DNA of 64,000 nt from Pleomorphomonas sp. PLEO (GCF_041320595.1 NZ_CP166625.1:5330001-5394000), one strand, 5' to 3'. Shown: positions 43,776-53,624, numbered from the stretch's first letter. A program made the numbers and translations. The notes: generated from the letters alone by a model not told the origin.

Positions 43776-44684
43776 TCAGGGCGCGTGCCTTGCGACCACC
43801 ACGAGCCCTCGGATCGGCGCGCCGCGATCGAACCGCAGCGTTCCGCGCACGAGCTCAGCGACAGCAAGACCAGCCTCGGCGAGGCCCCGGCGGACGTAGG
43901 TCTCGCTATGGGCATAGCGCAGGCTGCTGCGCAGCACGAAGTCGCCGTCGTCGGATTCCTCGACGGTGAATGCAAAAAGGCCGCCCGGTGCGAGACAGGC
44001 GGCCACATGCTGGAACAGACTGTCGAGCGCGCCGATGTAGACCAGCACATCGGCAGCGGTGACCAGATCAAAGGTTTCGGTGCGCTCCGACAGGAAGGCG
44101 GTCGCCTCGGCTACAGCGAGGGCCTGATAACGCGTGCCGGCTTTGGCACGGGCAACCATTTCCGGCGAGAGATCGCAGCCCGAAAAGTGTTCGATCCGAT
44201 TCTTCAATGCTTCGGCCATCAGGCCGGTGCCACAGCCCAGATCGACACCGCGCGCGAAACCTGCACCGGGGCGGACCTCTTCGATGAGATCGGCGATCAG
44301 CCAGGGCGCCCGGTAGCCGAGATCGTCCACCAGCGCCGTTTCGAAGCGGTCCGCGTAGTCGTCGAAAAGACCACGCACATAGGCCTCCGGCGGGGCGGAG
44401 GGAACCTCTGCAAGGCCGAGAGCGGCGAGCTTTAGCGATGTTCCGAACAGACCGTCGATATCGCGGGTCGCTGCCTTGCGCAGCAGCGGCTCGGCCTCCT
44501 CACGGCGGCCAGCGGCGGCCAGGGCGTCGGCGGCGCCGACCAACGCCGGCAGCCAACCGGGCACCAGTTCAAGAGCTTGCAGATAAAGGTCCGCCGCTGC
44601 CTCGTGATCGCCCGCGTCAAAATAGGCGCGGGCATATTCGTAACGGCGGTCGGCGAGAAGATCCCCGGAAGAGGCTGCATGCAA
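43776..44684 (-). CDS. TPR-containing class I SAM methyltransferase
   Basis: The 302-aa protein has two TPR-like repeats in the first 75 residues (YEYARAYFDAGDHEAAADLYLQAL), then a class I methyltransferase core (GVDLGCGTGLMAEAL, CDLSPEMVARAK, AADVLVYIG, LAPGGLFAFTVEE). It belongs to the COG4976 type of predicted methyltransferases; the substrate is unknown. The first usable start is a TTG at 44684 with a poor ribosome-binding site, so the N-terminus is uncertain. Confidence 0.82.
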   Translation of the reverse strand: MHAASSGDLLADRRYEYARAYFDAGDHEAAADLYLQALELVPGWLPALVGAADALAAAGRREEAEPLLRKAATRDIDGLFGTSLKLAALGLAEVPSAPPEAYVRGLFDDYADRFETALVDDLGYRAPWLIADLIEEVRPGAGFARGVDLGCGTGLMAEALKNRIEHFSGCDLSPEMVARAKAGTRYQALAVAEATAFLSERTETFDLVTAADVLVYIGALDSLFQHVAACLAPGGLFAFTVEESDDGDFVLRSSLRYAHSETYVRRGLAEAGLAVAELVRGTLRFDRGAPIRGLVVVARHAP

Positions 44685-44768
44685 GATGATGGCACTCGGC
44701 TTGATGAGTGCCGGGTCATCCCGCCAATACGGGCCGCCGTCAAGATGAATTCAGCCGCGTGTGCCGCC

Positions 44769-45182
44769 TTACCCCGCCTTGCGGTAGCGGACGCGAGCCG
44801 AGTGCTCGATGGCGGCAACAGCCAGCTTGTCGAGGGAGAAGTGGTCCTCCAGCATTTGCAGGAACACCAGTTCCTCTTGCTTGACCTCGACGTCGGAGGC
44901 TGCGACCTCCACGGCCAGCGCGTAGGCCGTCTCATGGAGACGCTCGGGCAACGCCATCGCCACCCGATCGAGGATGTGGTCGATGCCATTCACCGATTTC
45001 AAATTTTCCGAACAGGCGTCGGCGATCTCGCCGATCGACCCCTCGAAACCCTGAAATACCGGCAAGAAACCAATCAATCGCTCGAACTGGGTAAGTTCGC
45101 GCTCGGTCATGTTACGGTCGGCGATCGCGGTGGTGACCATTACCCAGATCAACGCTTCCTGGGCGGACAACGGCTTCGGCAT
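44769..45182 (-). CDS. TerB-family tellurite resistance-like protein
   Basis: The 137-aa all-helical protein fits the TerB/DjlA-N fold: QEALIWVMVTTAIADRNMTERELTQFERLIG, then AVEVAASDVEVKQEELVFLQMLEDHF, where paired acidic residues may bind metal. It stands alone without other ter genes, so the tellurite label should not be taken literally. GAGGG precedes the ATG at 45182. Confidence 0.8.
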   Translation of the reverse strand: MPKPLSAQEALIWVMVTTAIADRNMTERELTQFERLIGFLPVFQGFEGSIGEIADACSENLKSVNGIDHILDRVAMALPERLHETAYALAVEVAASDVEVKQEELVFLQMLEDHFSLDKLAVAAIEHSARVRYRKAG

Positions 45183-45390
45183 GGAACCCTCGGGCAAAAG
45201 TCAAACGGGCCCTTATTTGGGACGCTGTCGATAAAAGCGCAAGCATCCTCTCGGCGGAAATGTGTCCGCCACCGATCGGCCCTACCAGGGGAATCGGCGC
45301 AAACCCGCCCCTCGTCCTTGACCTTTCCCGGCCTCGTCCCTACTGTCCGCCCGCCCGGAAACTCCGGGTTTTCTCGAATAGAGGCAACCG

Positions 45391-47055
45391 ATGGCAACCG
45401 TTTCTTCCACCCTGCTCTCCGATCCCGCGCTTCTCGCCGCGGCCGGCCGCTCCAAGGCCTGGCCCTTCGAGGAAGCCAAGAAGATCGTGGCGCGGATCGA
45501 GAAACGGAAAGATACCGCCAAGCCGGTGATCTTCGAGACTGGCTACGGCCCGTCCGGTTTGCCGCATATCGGAACCTTCGGTGAAGTGGCGCGCACCACC
45601 ATGGTGCGCCACGCCTTTCGCGTGCTCACCGGCGACAGCGTGCCGACGCGCCTTATCTGCTTCTCCGACGACATGGACGGCATGCGCAAGGTGCCGGACA
45701 ACGTGCCGAACCAGGAGCTGCTGCGGGCCAACCTCGGCAAGGCGCTGACCAACGTGCCAAACCCGTTCGACAACGGCTATCCGAGCTTCGGCCACAACAA
45801 CAACGCCAAGCTCCGACAGTTCCTCGACACCTTCGGCTTCGACTACGAGTTCATGTCGGCCACCGAGGAGTACAAGAAGGGCACCTTCGACGACATGCTG
45901 CTGCGCATGCTGGCGAAATACGACGCGGTGATGGAGATCATGCTGCCGACGCTGCGCGAAGAGCGGCGGCGGACCTACTCGCCCTTCCTGCCGGTGCATC
46001 CGAAGACGGAAGTCGTCATGCAGGTCCCGGTCGAGGAGCGCAACGTCGAAAAGGGAACGATCGTCTGGACCGATCCGGCCACCGGCGAGCGCTTCGAGAC
46101 ATCGGTGACCGGCGGTCATGCCAAGTGCCAGTGGAAGCCGGACTGGGCGCTGCGCTGGGCAGCGCTCGGCGTCGACTACGAAATGAGCGGCAAGGACCAT
46201 ATCGACAACGTCAAGACGTCGTCCAGGATCTGCAAGGTGCTGGGCGGTACGCCGCCGGATGGCTTCAACTACGAGCTGTTCCTCGACGAGAGCGGCGAGA
46301 AGATTTCAAAGTCGAAGGGTAACGGTCTCACCATTGATGCGTGGCTAACCTACGCTTCGCCGGACAGCTTGGCGCTCTACATGTTCCAGAAACCGAAGAC
46401 GGCCAAGCGTCTGTTCTTCGACGTGATCCCGCGCGCCGTCGACGAGTATTTCGCCTATCTCGACAAATACCCGACGATGGATGCCGATCAGCAGCTCACC
46501 AACCCGGTCTGGCACATCCATTCCGGCCAGCCGCCGGTGACGCCGGTGCCGGTCAGCTTCACGATGCTGCTCAATCTCGTCTCAGCCAGCCATGCCCACG
46601 ACAAGGGCGCGCTCTGGGCCTATATCGGCCGGCACTCGCCGGGCGTGACGCCGGCGACGCATCCGAAACTCGACGAACTCTGCGGCTATGCTCTGGCCTA
46701 TTATCAGGATCGAGTGAAGCCCTTCGTCACCTTCCGTGCGCCGGACGACGAGGAGCGGCAGGCCCTCGCCAAGCTGCGCGACGCGCTGGACGCGCTGCCG
46801 GTCACCACGACCGGCGAGGTAATCCAGGATACCGTGTTGGCAGTGGGCCGGTCGTTCCCGCGCTTCCAGGACCCGTCGAAAAAGAGCCCGGACGGCGGCC
46901 CCGGCGTCAGCCTGGAATGGTTCGCGACGCTCTATCAGGTGCTGCTTGGCCAGGAAAAAGGCCCGCGCTTCGGCTCCTTCGTCGAACTCTATGGCCTGAA
47001 GGAAACCGTGGCGATGATCGACGCAGCCCTTGCCGGCACGCTCGGCCAGAGCTGA
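45391..47055 (+). CDS. lysS: Class I lysyl-tRNA synthetase
   Basis: The 554-aa enzyme charges tRNA-Lys. It is of class I: HIGH-like motif [10 protein letters not shown] and KMSKS-like ISKSKGN are visible, with the Rossmann catalytic domain between. This form is normal for alphaproteobacteria and archaea and unrelated to the class II E. coli enzyme. A strong bidirectional hairpin terminator follows. Confidence 0.96.
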   Translation: MATVSSTLLSDPALLAAAGRSKAWPFEEAKKIVARIEKRKDTAKPVIFETGYGPSGLPHIGTFGEVARTTMVRHAFRVLTGDSVPTRLICFSDDMDGMRKVPDNVPNQELLRANLGKALTNVPNPFDNGYPSFGHNNNAKLRQFLDTFGFDYEFMSATEEYKKGTFDDMLLRMLAKYDAVMEIMLPTLREERRRTYSPFLPVHPKTEVVMQVPVEERNVEKGTIVWTDPATGERFETSVTGGHAKCQWKPDWALRWAALGVDYEMSGKDHIDNVKTSSRICKVLGGTPPDGFNYELFLDESGEKISKSKGNGLTIDAWLTYASPDSLALYMFQKPKTAKRLFFDVIPRAVDEYFAYLDKYPTMDADQQLTNPVWHIHSGQPPVTPVPVSFTMLLNLVSASHAHDKGALWAYIGRHSPGVTPATHPKLDELCGYALAYYQDRVKPFVTFRAPDDEERQALAKLRDALDALPVTTTGEVIQDTVLAVGRSFPRFQDPSKKSPDGGPGVSLEWFATLYQVLLGQEKGPRFGSFVELYGLKETVAMIDAALAGTLGQS

Positions 47056-47077
47056 CACCCGATACAGCGACAATCAG

Positions 47078-47102
47078 GGCCGGCGCATGCGCCGGCCTTT
47101 TT
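47078..47102 (+). terminator. Rho-independent terminator after lysS
   Basis: The fully self-complementary GGCCGGCGCATGCGCCGGCC (47078-47097) is followed by TTTTT. The T-run overlaps the stop codon of the convergent gene, which ends at 47101. Confidence 0.9.
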
Positions 47103-47823
47103 AGTTTAAGGTCGGATCCGGCGGCTGCAGGCCACCGTCGCCATAGCGCCCAAGCTTTTCATCCCTCGCCTTTGCGGCATAGGGAGCGAGCCGTGCGTCG
47201 GCGGGATCGACCGGGTCCGCCCATCCCCGGCTCACCATGAAGAGCGACAGATTGCGGTTGCCGACCCAGCAGTCGGCGCGACTTTCGCCTTCGTCCCCAT
47301 CCGCCGCGATGCCGACGCAACCGACCGCGCGCGGCCCGATCAGCCGGGCAAGATCGGCGCGCGCCCGTGCGCCGCAGTTCCAGCGGCCAACGGTCCCCTC
47401 GCAAGAATCGGAAAAGGCGACGCCGTTAATGCCGGCAAGATGGATGACCAGGGGCTCGCGGTCGCGAACGGTCCTGAAGCGAGCGGCATCGAGAACGGTG
47501 ATGCGCGAAAAGAGTGCCTCGAAGGTGCCGGGCGGCGGCACCGAGGGCAACTCCTGCGGAGGCCCCTCGGCGGCTTTGCCTGCCATAGCCGACTGACTGG
47601 CCATCTGGATCGGTGGCGGCGCATCGGCGGTGAGCAGCTTCCTCGGCACATGAGGTAAAGGAGAGCGACCGAAATCCATTATGGTCGGGCGAGCCGTCGT
47701 CAAGTCCTGGCGCTCCGCATCCCCCCAAAGCCAGACCAGCGCAGCGACCGTCAGAGCCGAGCCGACGATCAGCGGGACGATCCCACGCGTCAGAAAACCG
47801 TACCGCCTTTGCTGTCGAGCCAT
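47101..47823 (-). CDS. Membrane-anchored SNase-fold-like protein, degenerate
   Basis: The 240-aa protein has an N-terminal membrane helix (GIVPLIVGSALTVAALVWLW), a Pro-rich linker and a C-terminal domain resembling the staphylococcal nuclease fold (VIHLAGINGVAF, WNCGARARADLARLI, ADCWVGNRNLSLFMVSRGWADPVD). The positions where active thermonucleases have the catalytic Arg and Glu (RLAGIDAPE-like) read HLAGINGVA, so nuclease activity is doubtful. Four cysteines suggest disulfides in the periplasm. ATG 47823 is chosen over a TTG at 47862. Confidence 0.7.
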   Translation of the reverse strand: MARQQRRYGFLTRGIVPLIVGSALTVAALVWLWGDAERQDLTTARPTIMDFGRSPLPHVPRKLLTADAPPPIQMASQSAMAGKAAEGPPQELPSVPPPGTFEALFSRITVLDAARFRTVRDREPLVIHLAGINGVAFSDSCEGTVGRWNCGARARADLARLIGPRAVGCVGIAADGDEGESRADCWVGNRNLSLFMVSRGWADPVDPADARLAPYAAKARDEKLGRYGDGGLQPPDPTLN

Positions 47824-47997
47824 TGCCTGCGGAATTCCCTCGCCGGAGCGCTTGCGAGGCAAAAATGCTGCATTCTCGCCGAGGGGGCAAGCTGTTCACT
47901 CACGATGGCAGCCCTGCGCGGGGATTTGATTTGAGCGGGGTGGTATCAGGCTGGCGGATGCTCTAGAGGATGGCCGCAGCCTTTCGGAGTTCCGCCC

Positions 47998-48351
47998 ATG
48001 GATCGTCTCGTCTATAAGATTGCGCCGCGCATGCTGTGGGAAGCCGGCGAAGCGACTGGTGTGTTTGCTGGCGCATCTATCGACTTCGAGGACGGCTTCA
48101 TCCACCTGTCGTCGGGTGCGCAGGTCAAAGAGACGGCGCGCCTTTACTTTGCCGGTCAGAGCGACCTCTTGCTGATCGGCATCGAGACGGCCGCCCTCGG
48201 CGATGCGCTGAAGTGGGAAGCGTCACGCGGCGGCGCTCTCTTTCCGCATCTGTATGCACCATTGGAATTTTCGGCGGTGGATTTCATTGTTCCGCTGCCG
48301 TTGGGGCCGGACGGCGCCCATCAGTTCCCCGACCTGGAGACCGGCCGATGA
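47998..48351 (+). CDS. DUF952 family protein
   Basis: The 117-aa cytosolic protein has the DUF952 features YKIAPRMLWEAGEATGVFAGASIDFEDGFIHLSSGAQV and FPHLYAPLEF. Its function is unknown. Its stop codon overlaps the pyrD start (ATGA, 48348-48351), so it is translated with pyrD; this pairing recurs in alphaproteobacteria. Confidence 0.85.
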   Translation: MDRLVYKIAPRMLWEAGEATGVFAGASIDFEDGFIHLSSGAQVKETARLYFAGQSDLLLIGIETAALGDALKWEASRGGALFPHLYAPLEFSAVDFIVPLPLGPDGAHQFPDLETGR

Positions 48352-49448
48352 CCCTTTCCGAACTGATCGGCTCGTTCAGTGCCGCCATGCTCCGGCGGTT
48401 CGACCCGGAACTCGCCCATACGCTTGCCGTTTCCGCCATGCGCCTCAACCTGGCCCCAGGCCTGCCCAAGGTGGTGGACGATCGCCTCGCCGTCAGCTTC
48501 TTCGACATGCGGCTCGACCATCCGATTGGGCTTGCCGCCGGTTTCGACAAGGACGCCGAGATCGCCGATGCCTTGCTGAAGCAGGGATTTTCCCATGTGG
48601 AAGTCGGTACGCTGACGCCGCGCCCGCAGCCGGGCAACCCAAAGCCGCGCATCTTCCGCCTGCCGGAGACTGGGGCCGTGATCAACCGTTGCGGCTTCAA
48701 TGGCAAAGGCCATGCCCACGCGCTGAAGCAGCTTGAGCGGCGCGGAGGACGGCCGGGCGTCATCGGGGTCAACGTCGGAGCCAACAAGGACAGCGCCGAT
48801 CGCGCCGCCGATTACGTGACGGGCATCAAGGCCTTCTCCGGCCTCGCTTCCTACTTCACCGTCAACATATCCTCGCCCAATACGCCGGGCCTCAGAGACT
48901 TGCAGGCAAGCGCCGCTCTGTCCGATCTCGTGGCGCGCGTCGTCGAGGCACGCGACGAGACGACGTCGGCGGTCGGCCGGCGGACGCCGGTACTGGTCAA
49001 GATCGCCCCGGACCTCAACGAGCAAGCGCTCGACGACATCGCCGCCGTAATAGCGGCTCGTGGCGCCGACGGCCTCGTCATTTCCAATACCACGCTGTCG
49101 CGCAGCGGCGTGTTCGGACCGACGGCGGCGGAGCCGGGCGGCCTTTCGGGCAAGCCGCTGTTTGAGCGATCGACTATCGTGCTGGCCAAGATGCGCGAAC
49201 GGGTCGGCCGGACTTTGCCGATTATCGGCGTTGGCGGTGTGATGACCGGCGAGGACGCCTATCTGAAGATCGCCGCCGGCGCCAATCTGGTGCAGGTCTA
49301 TACGGCCTTCATCTACGGCGGCGGCAATGCCGTCAACGCCATCACCAGCGATCTTCTTGCCCGTATCGAGCAAAGTAGTTTCGGCTCGGCACGAGCGCTT
49401 ACCGGTTCGGACAGCCGGGCTTGGGCGAGCCGACCGATTCCCGCGTAA
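48348..49448 (+). CDS. pyrD: Dihydroorotate dehydrogenase (quinone), class 2
   Basis: The 366-aa enzyme oxidises dihydroorotate to orotate in pyrimidine synthesis, passing electrons to membrane quinone. The N-terminal helical quinone tunnel region is present (class 2), with GLAAGFDKDAE, GTLTPRPQPGNPKPR, VGANKD, the catalytic Ser region TVNISSPNTPGLR and GVGGVMTGEDA. It starts at the ATG overlapping DUF952. Confidence 0.96.
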   Translation: MTLSELIGSFSAAMLRRFDPELAHTLAVSAMRLNLAPGLPKVVDDRLAVSFFDMRLDHPIGLAAGFDKDAEIADALLKQGFSHVEVGTLTPRPQPGNPKPRIFRLPETGAVINRCGFNGKGHAHALKQLERRGGRPGVIGVNVGANKDSADRAADYVTGIKAFSGLASYFTVNISSPNTPGLRDLQASAALSDLVARVVEARDETTSAVGRRTPVLVKIAPDLNEQALDDIAAVIAARGADGLVISNTTLSRSGVFGPTAAEPGGLSGKPLFERSTIVLAKMRERVGRTLPIIGVGGVMTGEDAYLKIAAGANLVQVYTAFIYGGGNAVNAITSDLLARIEQSSFGSARALTGSDSRAWASRPIPA

Positions 49449-49502
49449 GCGTTGAGCCCAGCCAACCAGGTTGTTGCAAGCCGATCGGTGGGTACTCTCA
49501 AA

Positions 49503-50294
49503 TCAAATGGTGTTGAGCACACCACCATCGACGCGCAGGGCAGCGCCGGTGGTGGCCGAGGCCTGCGGCGAGCAGGTATAGACCACCATGTTGGCGACCT
49601 CTTCGACGCTGGCGGCCCGCTGGATGATCGACGATGAGCGGTGGGTCATGACGAAGTCGGCAGCGACCTTCTCAACTGTCTTGCCGCTCCGTTTCACCTC
49701 GTCCGACAGCATATCGGCAAAGCCCTCGGACAGTGTCGGACCGGGGAGTACCGAATTGACGGTAACGCCGGTGCCGGCCATTCGCTTGGCGAGACCGCGA
49801 GCGATCGACACCATGGCCGTCTTGGAGAAGCCATAGTGGATCATGTCCTCGGGAATGTTGAGAGCAGACTCCGAGGAGATGAACACCACACGCCCCCAGT
49901 CCCGCTTCGCCATACCCTGAAGCCAAGCGCGTGACAGACGGACACCTGACATGACGTTGACTTCGAAATAGCGGGTCCACTCGTCATCGGGCGTCTCGAA
50001 GAAGTCGCGCGGGCCGAATATCCCGAGATTGTTGACGAGTATGTCGCAATCGGGGTGGGCGGCGACGATCGCCGCGCAGCCTTCGGCGGTGCCGAGGTCT
50101 CCAGCATGGCCAATGAAGCGACCATCGGGAATAGCGGCTTTAGCCGCAACTATCGCCTTTTCGACCGCCGCCTGGGTGCGCCCGTTGATAACGACAGTAG
50201 CGCCACACTCGCCAAGGCCCTTGGCTATGGCGAGACCGATGCCCGCCGTCGATCCGGTGACGACGGCACGCTTGCCGGTAAGGTCGATCCGCAT
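49503..50294 (-). CDS. Short-chain dehydrogenase, last gene of the lsr operon
   Basis: The 263-aa protein is a classical SDR: TGSTAGIGLAIAKGL binds the cofactor, NNLGIFG, catalytic Ser in FISSES and YGFSK catalytic Tyr-Lys. Such enzymes oxidise or reduce an alcohol or ketone with NAD(P). It begins 18 bp after lsrE, in the same direction, so it is most likely part of the AI-2 operon. Canonical enteric lsr operons lack it. A role in converting phospho-AI-2 breakdown products is inferred from position only. Confidence 0.85.
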   Translation of the reverse strand: MRIDLTGKRAVVTGSTAGIGLAIAKGLGECGATVVINGRTQAAVEKAIVAAKAAIPDGRFIGHAGDLGTAEGCAAIVAAHPDCDILVNNLGIFGPRDFFETPDDEWTRYFEVNVMSGVRLSRAWLQGMAKRDWGRVVFISSESALNIPEDMIHYGFSKTAMVSIARGLAKRMAGTGVTVNSVLPGPTLSEGFADMLSDEVKRSGKTVEKVAADFVMTHRSSSIIQRAASVEEVANMVVYTCSPQASATTGAALRVDGGVLNTI

Positions 50295-50312
50295 GGCTGT
50301 CTCCTTCAGCGA

Positions 50313-51050
50313 TTACCGGCTGGTTGCCCGGCGCAATCCGTTCAGATTATCCGCAATGCTGGCGCCCGCTTTGAAAACGGCGCTGCCACTGACGATCATA
50401 TCCGGTCGGAAACTGGCGGCAACGCCAATAGTCGCCTCGGTGATACCGCCATCAATGGCGATGAGCGGATCCACGCCGGCTTCAGTGGCAAGTTGTCTCA
50501 GCCGCTCGATCTTCCGGCCAAGCGCCGCGTCGGGCACACCGCCGCTCCAGCCGGGGTCGACGGCGAGCAATGTCACCATATCGATCGCATGCAGCATGGG
50601 CACCACGACATCGACCGGCGTAGCCGGATTGAGAGCCACGGCACGCAGCACACGCCGCCCAGGATGGCCGGCCACATCGACATCCAGCATGACGAGCGCC
50701 CGGTGGAGGTGCAACAGCCCCTCGGGGTGGACGTGCACGATGTCAGCGCCGGCCTTCAGCACGGCAGGAATGATGCTGAGCGGATCGGCCACCATCAGGT
50801 GAACGTCCTTCAGCAGGTTCGTTTTCGTCGCCGCGACGAGCGGTGGCCCCGCGGTGAAACCTGGGCAAAAGACGCCATCCATTACATCGAAATGCAGAAG
50901 GGGCGTGCCTGCTGCCTCGAGTTCGGCGATGGCGCTACCATAGGCCATGGCGTCAGCGGCCAGAAGGCCGACGCTGAGAGACGGCGCCGCGCGGCGCAGG
51001 AACGCCTTCAGCGCATCGCGTGTCGCCAGATCATCCGGAGAGGGAAACAT
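50313..51050 (-). CDS. lsrE: LsrE, ribulose-phosphate 3-epimerase-like protein
   Basis: The 245-aa TIM-barrel protein matches the epimerase family: H53 and D55 in LLHFDVMDG, H84 in DVHLMVADP, and D200 in AIDGG, covering the metal ligands and both acid-base aspartates. Salmonella lsr ends with lsrE, an Rpe-like gene of unsettled function, and divergences such as SLSVGLL and the FCPGFTAGP stretch agree with LsrE rather than housekeeping Rpe. ATG 51050 has AAGAGG upstream; an in-frame GTG at 51068 would overlap lsrG. It is 10 bp past lsrG. Confidence 0.82.
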   Translation of the reverse strand: MFPSPDDLATRDALKAFLRRAAPSLSVGLLAADAMAYGSAIAELEAAGTPLLHFDVMDGVFCPGFTAGPPLVAATKTNLLKDVHLMVADPLSIIPAVLKAGADIVHVHPEGLLHLHRALVMLDVDVAGHPGRRVLRAVALNPATPVDVVVPMLHAIDMVTLLAVDPGWSGGVPDAALGRKIERLRQLATEAGVDPLIAIDGGITEATIGVAASFRPDMIVSGSAVFKAGASIADNLNGLRRATSR

Positions 51051-51060
51051 GCAAGCCTCT

Positions 51061-51357
51061 TCAGTCACGCGGTAGGACGCCGATGAACACCTTGTGACTG
51101 CGCGGACCAGTCATGATGTCCTCGAGTTCGGCCTTCACCTTGAGATAGTGCGGCGTGGTCTTGTGGAACTTCACGGCCGCTTCGTCGACGAAGGCCTCGT
51201 AGATGGTGAAGCGGGTCGGTTCAGTAGGGTCCCGCAGCACGTCGAAGCGGCGGCAACCGGGCTCAGCAATGGTGCCCTCGCGATTGGCGCCGAAGACGCG
51301 CAGAAAATCGTCGACGCGGTCGGGCTTGACGTTGATCTCAACGAGCGTGACGTGCAT
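51061..51357 (-). CDS. lsrG: Phospho-AI-2 isomerase LsrG
   Basis: The 98-aa ferredoxin-fold protein of the antibiotic biosynthesis monooxygenase family matches LsrG along its length ([47 protein letters not shown]). LsrG isomerises phospho-DPD to 3-hydroxy-2,4-pentanedione-5-phosphate, the LsrF substrate. ATG 51357 is chosen; the frame extends upstream but with no similarity. It lies between lsrB and lsrE. Confidence 0.92.
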   Translation of the reverse strand: MHVTLVEINVKPDRVDDFLRVFGANREGTIAEPGCRRFDVLRDPTEPTRFTIYEAFVDEAAVKFHKTTPHYLKVKAELEDIMTGPRSHKVFIGVLPRD

Positions 51358-51519
51358 GGCCTGAACCTCCAAATTGACTAGGAACAAAAGGATGGCCGGC
51401 CGCCGGTGGATGGCGGCCGGCTCTCCGGAATCCCGCGCGGCCAAATGGGGGGAGCCGACGGGGGAGGAGCGGACGGCAGACGGGAGGGACCGCCGTTCCG
51501 CGGAGATGTGGAAATCCGA

Positions 51520-52545
51520 TCAGAAATCGAACTTGTCGATATTGTCCTTGGTGAACACCTGACGCTCGGGCAGCAGGATGATGCCGTTGTTGTCAGCCTC
51601 GTACTTGTAACCCTGGACGCTGTTCGGGCTCACCTCGACGGTGCCGACATCCGGAATCTCCAGCTTGTCGCCGACCTTCATGGCGCCGTTCTTGATGAGG
51701 TGATCGGCGACGTAGATGGAGATGGCGCCCTGCTTGGTGACATCCCACAGGCCAAAGGCCTTGACGGTGTCACGCTTGACGTAGGGGCGCATCACGTTCG
51801 GCGTCGAGAAGCCGACGATGGTCACCTGGCCGGCGCGACCGACGTTCTCGGCAGCCTGAGCGGCGGCGGGAAGCGCGTTGGCGTCGGGAGCGATGATGAT
51901 GTCGACGTCCTTATAAGCCTTCAGGATGCTTTCGCCTGTTTGCAGCGACTTCTGGGCATCGTTGTAGCCATACTGGGTGGTGACGACTTCCCAGCCCGGC
52001 TTGTCCTTGGCGATGATCGCCTTGGCCTGTTCGACCCACTGGTTCTGGTCGGTCACCGTCGGGCTCGAATAGAAGAAGGCAACCTTGGCCTTGTCGGCCG
52101 GGTGCTGCTGGGAGGCCATGTCGACAAGGAGCTTGCCGAGCTGAGCCGGCGTGCCTTGGTCGATGTAGTAGCTGCGGCACTCGGGATTGACGTCGCTGTC
52201 CCAGGTCAGAACCTTGATGCCGCGCGACATGGCGCGCTTCAGCGCCGGGCAGAGGCCGTCGGGCGACACGGCGGAGACGACGATGGCTTTGAAGCCCTGG
52301 TTGGCGAAGGTGTTGATATACTGCACCTGGCCCGACACCGACGGCTCAGTCGGGCCGTCATAGGTCACTTCGACGCCGAGCTTCTTGCCGGCCTCGACGG
52401 CGCCTTTACCGCCGGACGTGAAGAAACCGACGCCAACCAGCTTCGGGATGAAGGCGATGCGGGCGGCGTCGGCAGCGACCGACGGGCCGACGCAGGTCGC
52501 AGCGGCAGCCACGGCAAGCGCAAGGGAAACGGTACCAAACTTCAT
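51520..52545 (-). CDS. lsrB: AI-2 periplasmic binding protein LsrB
   Basis: The 341-aa protein has a signal peptide (cleavage after SVAA) and a type 1 periplasmic binding fold nearly superimposable on Salmonella LsrB ([52 protein letters not shown]). The six residues that contact AI-2 in the Salmonella structure, K35, D116, D166, Q167, P220 and A222, are all here at the same numbers. It therefore should bind AI-2 rather than a pentose. ATG 52545 has GGAAGGAGAG before it. A 162-bp gap separates it from lsrG. Confidence 0.96.
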   Translation of the reverse strand: MKFGTVSLALAVAAAATCVGPSVAADAARIAFIPKLVGVGFFTSGGKGAVEAGKKLGVEVTYDGPTEPSVSGQVQYINTFANQGFKAIVVSAVSPDGLCPALKRAMSRGIKVLTWDSDVNPECRSYYIDQGTPAQLGKLLVDMASQQHPADKAKVAFFYSSPTVTDQNQWVEQAKAIIAKDKPGWEVVTTQYGYNDAQKSLQTGESILKAYKDVDIIIAPDANALPAAAQAAENVGRAGQVTIVGFSTPNVMRPYVKRDTVKAFGLWDVTKQGAISIYVADHLIKNGAMKVGDKLEIPDVGTVEVSPNSVQGYKYEADNNGIILLPERQVFTKDNIDKFDF

Positions 52546-52622
52546 TTTTGCTCTCCTTCCAAGACATGACCCGGGGGGCTGATCGCCCAATTTCCGGGCC
52601 CTCCTCCTCAAACGTCAGACCG

Positions 52623-53624
52623 TCATTCGGCCGCAACGTTCCTCAGCACGCGCCGGTGCTGGAACCAGACGCGTCCCATCTCCGAGAGGCTGCGCAAGGC
52701 AACCACGATGACCAACAGGCCGCCGGACAAGGCGCTCGAGACGTGGCTCGACACGCCGACGAGCTGAAGGCCGGTCTGCAGATAGCCGACCAGAAGCGCG
52801 GCCAGCGCCGTGCCGAGGATGGTGCCAGAGCCGCCATAGATCGACGTGCCCCCCAGCACCACGGCGGTGATTGCCGGCATCAGCGCCGTCGTACCGAAAT
52901 CGGAACGGGCCGAGCCGAAATAGGAAGCGAGGATCAGGCCGGACAACGCTGCCATCAGGCTGGTCAGGGCATAAGCGACCACCAGCGTGCGGAACACAGG
53001 CGTACCGGCATAAGCCGCCGCGCGCGGGTTCTGACCGATCAGATAGACATAGCGGCCAAAGCGGGTGCGGTGCAGAAGCGCCATGAAAGCGATGGTCAAC
53101 ACCACGAACAAGGCGAAGGGCAGCGGCAGGCCGACAATTTCAAGATTGGTGAGATTGACGAAGGCCGGATCGAAATTGCTGATGCCCTCATAGCCCGTTG
53201 CCCCGGCAAGACCCGACAGGACCAGAGCGGCACCGCCATAAAGAAAGCCGGTGCCGAGCGTGATGACCAGCGGATTGACCTTGGACAGATGGATGGCGAC
53301 GGCGTTGAAGACGCCAGCAAGCGTGCCGACGGCAAGCGCGGCCACCGCTGCCACCCAGATGTCGACGCCGCCGACCCAGAGGATCCCGAGGGTGATGGCC
53401 GACAGACCCATCACCGAACCGAGCGACAGATCGATGCCGCCGGTGATGATGACCAGCGTCAGCGCCAGTGCCGTGATGCCGACGTGGATGAAGTCGGACG
53501 TGGCGTAGAGAAGCGTCGCCGGCTGCAGGAACACCGGGTTGATGGCACCAAACAACAGGATCTCGGCGATCAGGAGCAGCGCCAGTACGCTCTCCCAGCG
53601 TTTGAGGGCGGGATGGAGCTTCAT
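52623..53624 (-). CDS. lsrD: AI-2 ABC transporter permease LsrD
   Basis: The 333-aa permease has about ten hydrophobic helices and the ribose-type BPD_transp_2 motif (ITGGIDLSLGSVMGLSA, NPLVITLGTGFLYGGAAL, VVLGGTSIYGGSGT). It forms the channel with LsrC. Its start overlaps the lsrC stop by 4 bp. Gene order C-D-B matches the enteric operon. Confidence 0.93.
   Translation of the reverse strand: MKLHPALKRWESVLALLLIAEILLFGAINPVFLQPATLLYATSDFIHVGITALALTLVIITGGIDLSLGSVMGLSAITLGILWVGGVDIWVAAVAALAVGTLAGVFNAVAIHLSKVNPLVITLGTGFLYGGAALVLSGLAGATGYEGISNFDPAFVNLTNLEIVGLPLPFALFVVLTIAFMALLHRTRFGRYVYLIGQNPRAAAYAGTPVFRTLVVAYALTSLMAALSGLILASYFGSARSDFGTTALMPAITAVVLGGTSIYGGSGTILGTALAALLVGYLQTGLQLVGVSSHVSSALSGGLLVIVVALRSLSEMGRVWFQHRRVLRNVAAE

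Noticed and set aside
44769-45182. A tellurite-resistance locus
   Set aside because: Only a single TerB-fold protein is present, with no terC, terD or terZ nearby.
50313-51050. Housekeeping ribulose-phosphate 3-epimerase
   Set aside because: Location inside lsr and sequence departures from standard Rpe favour LsrE; the Salmonella operon has the same type of gene.
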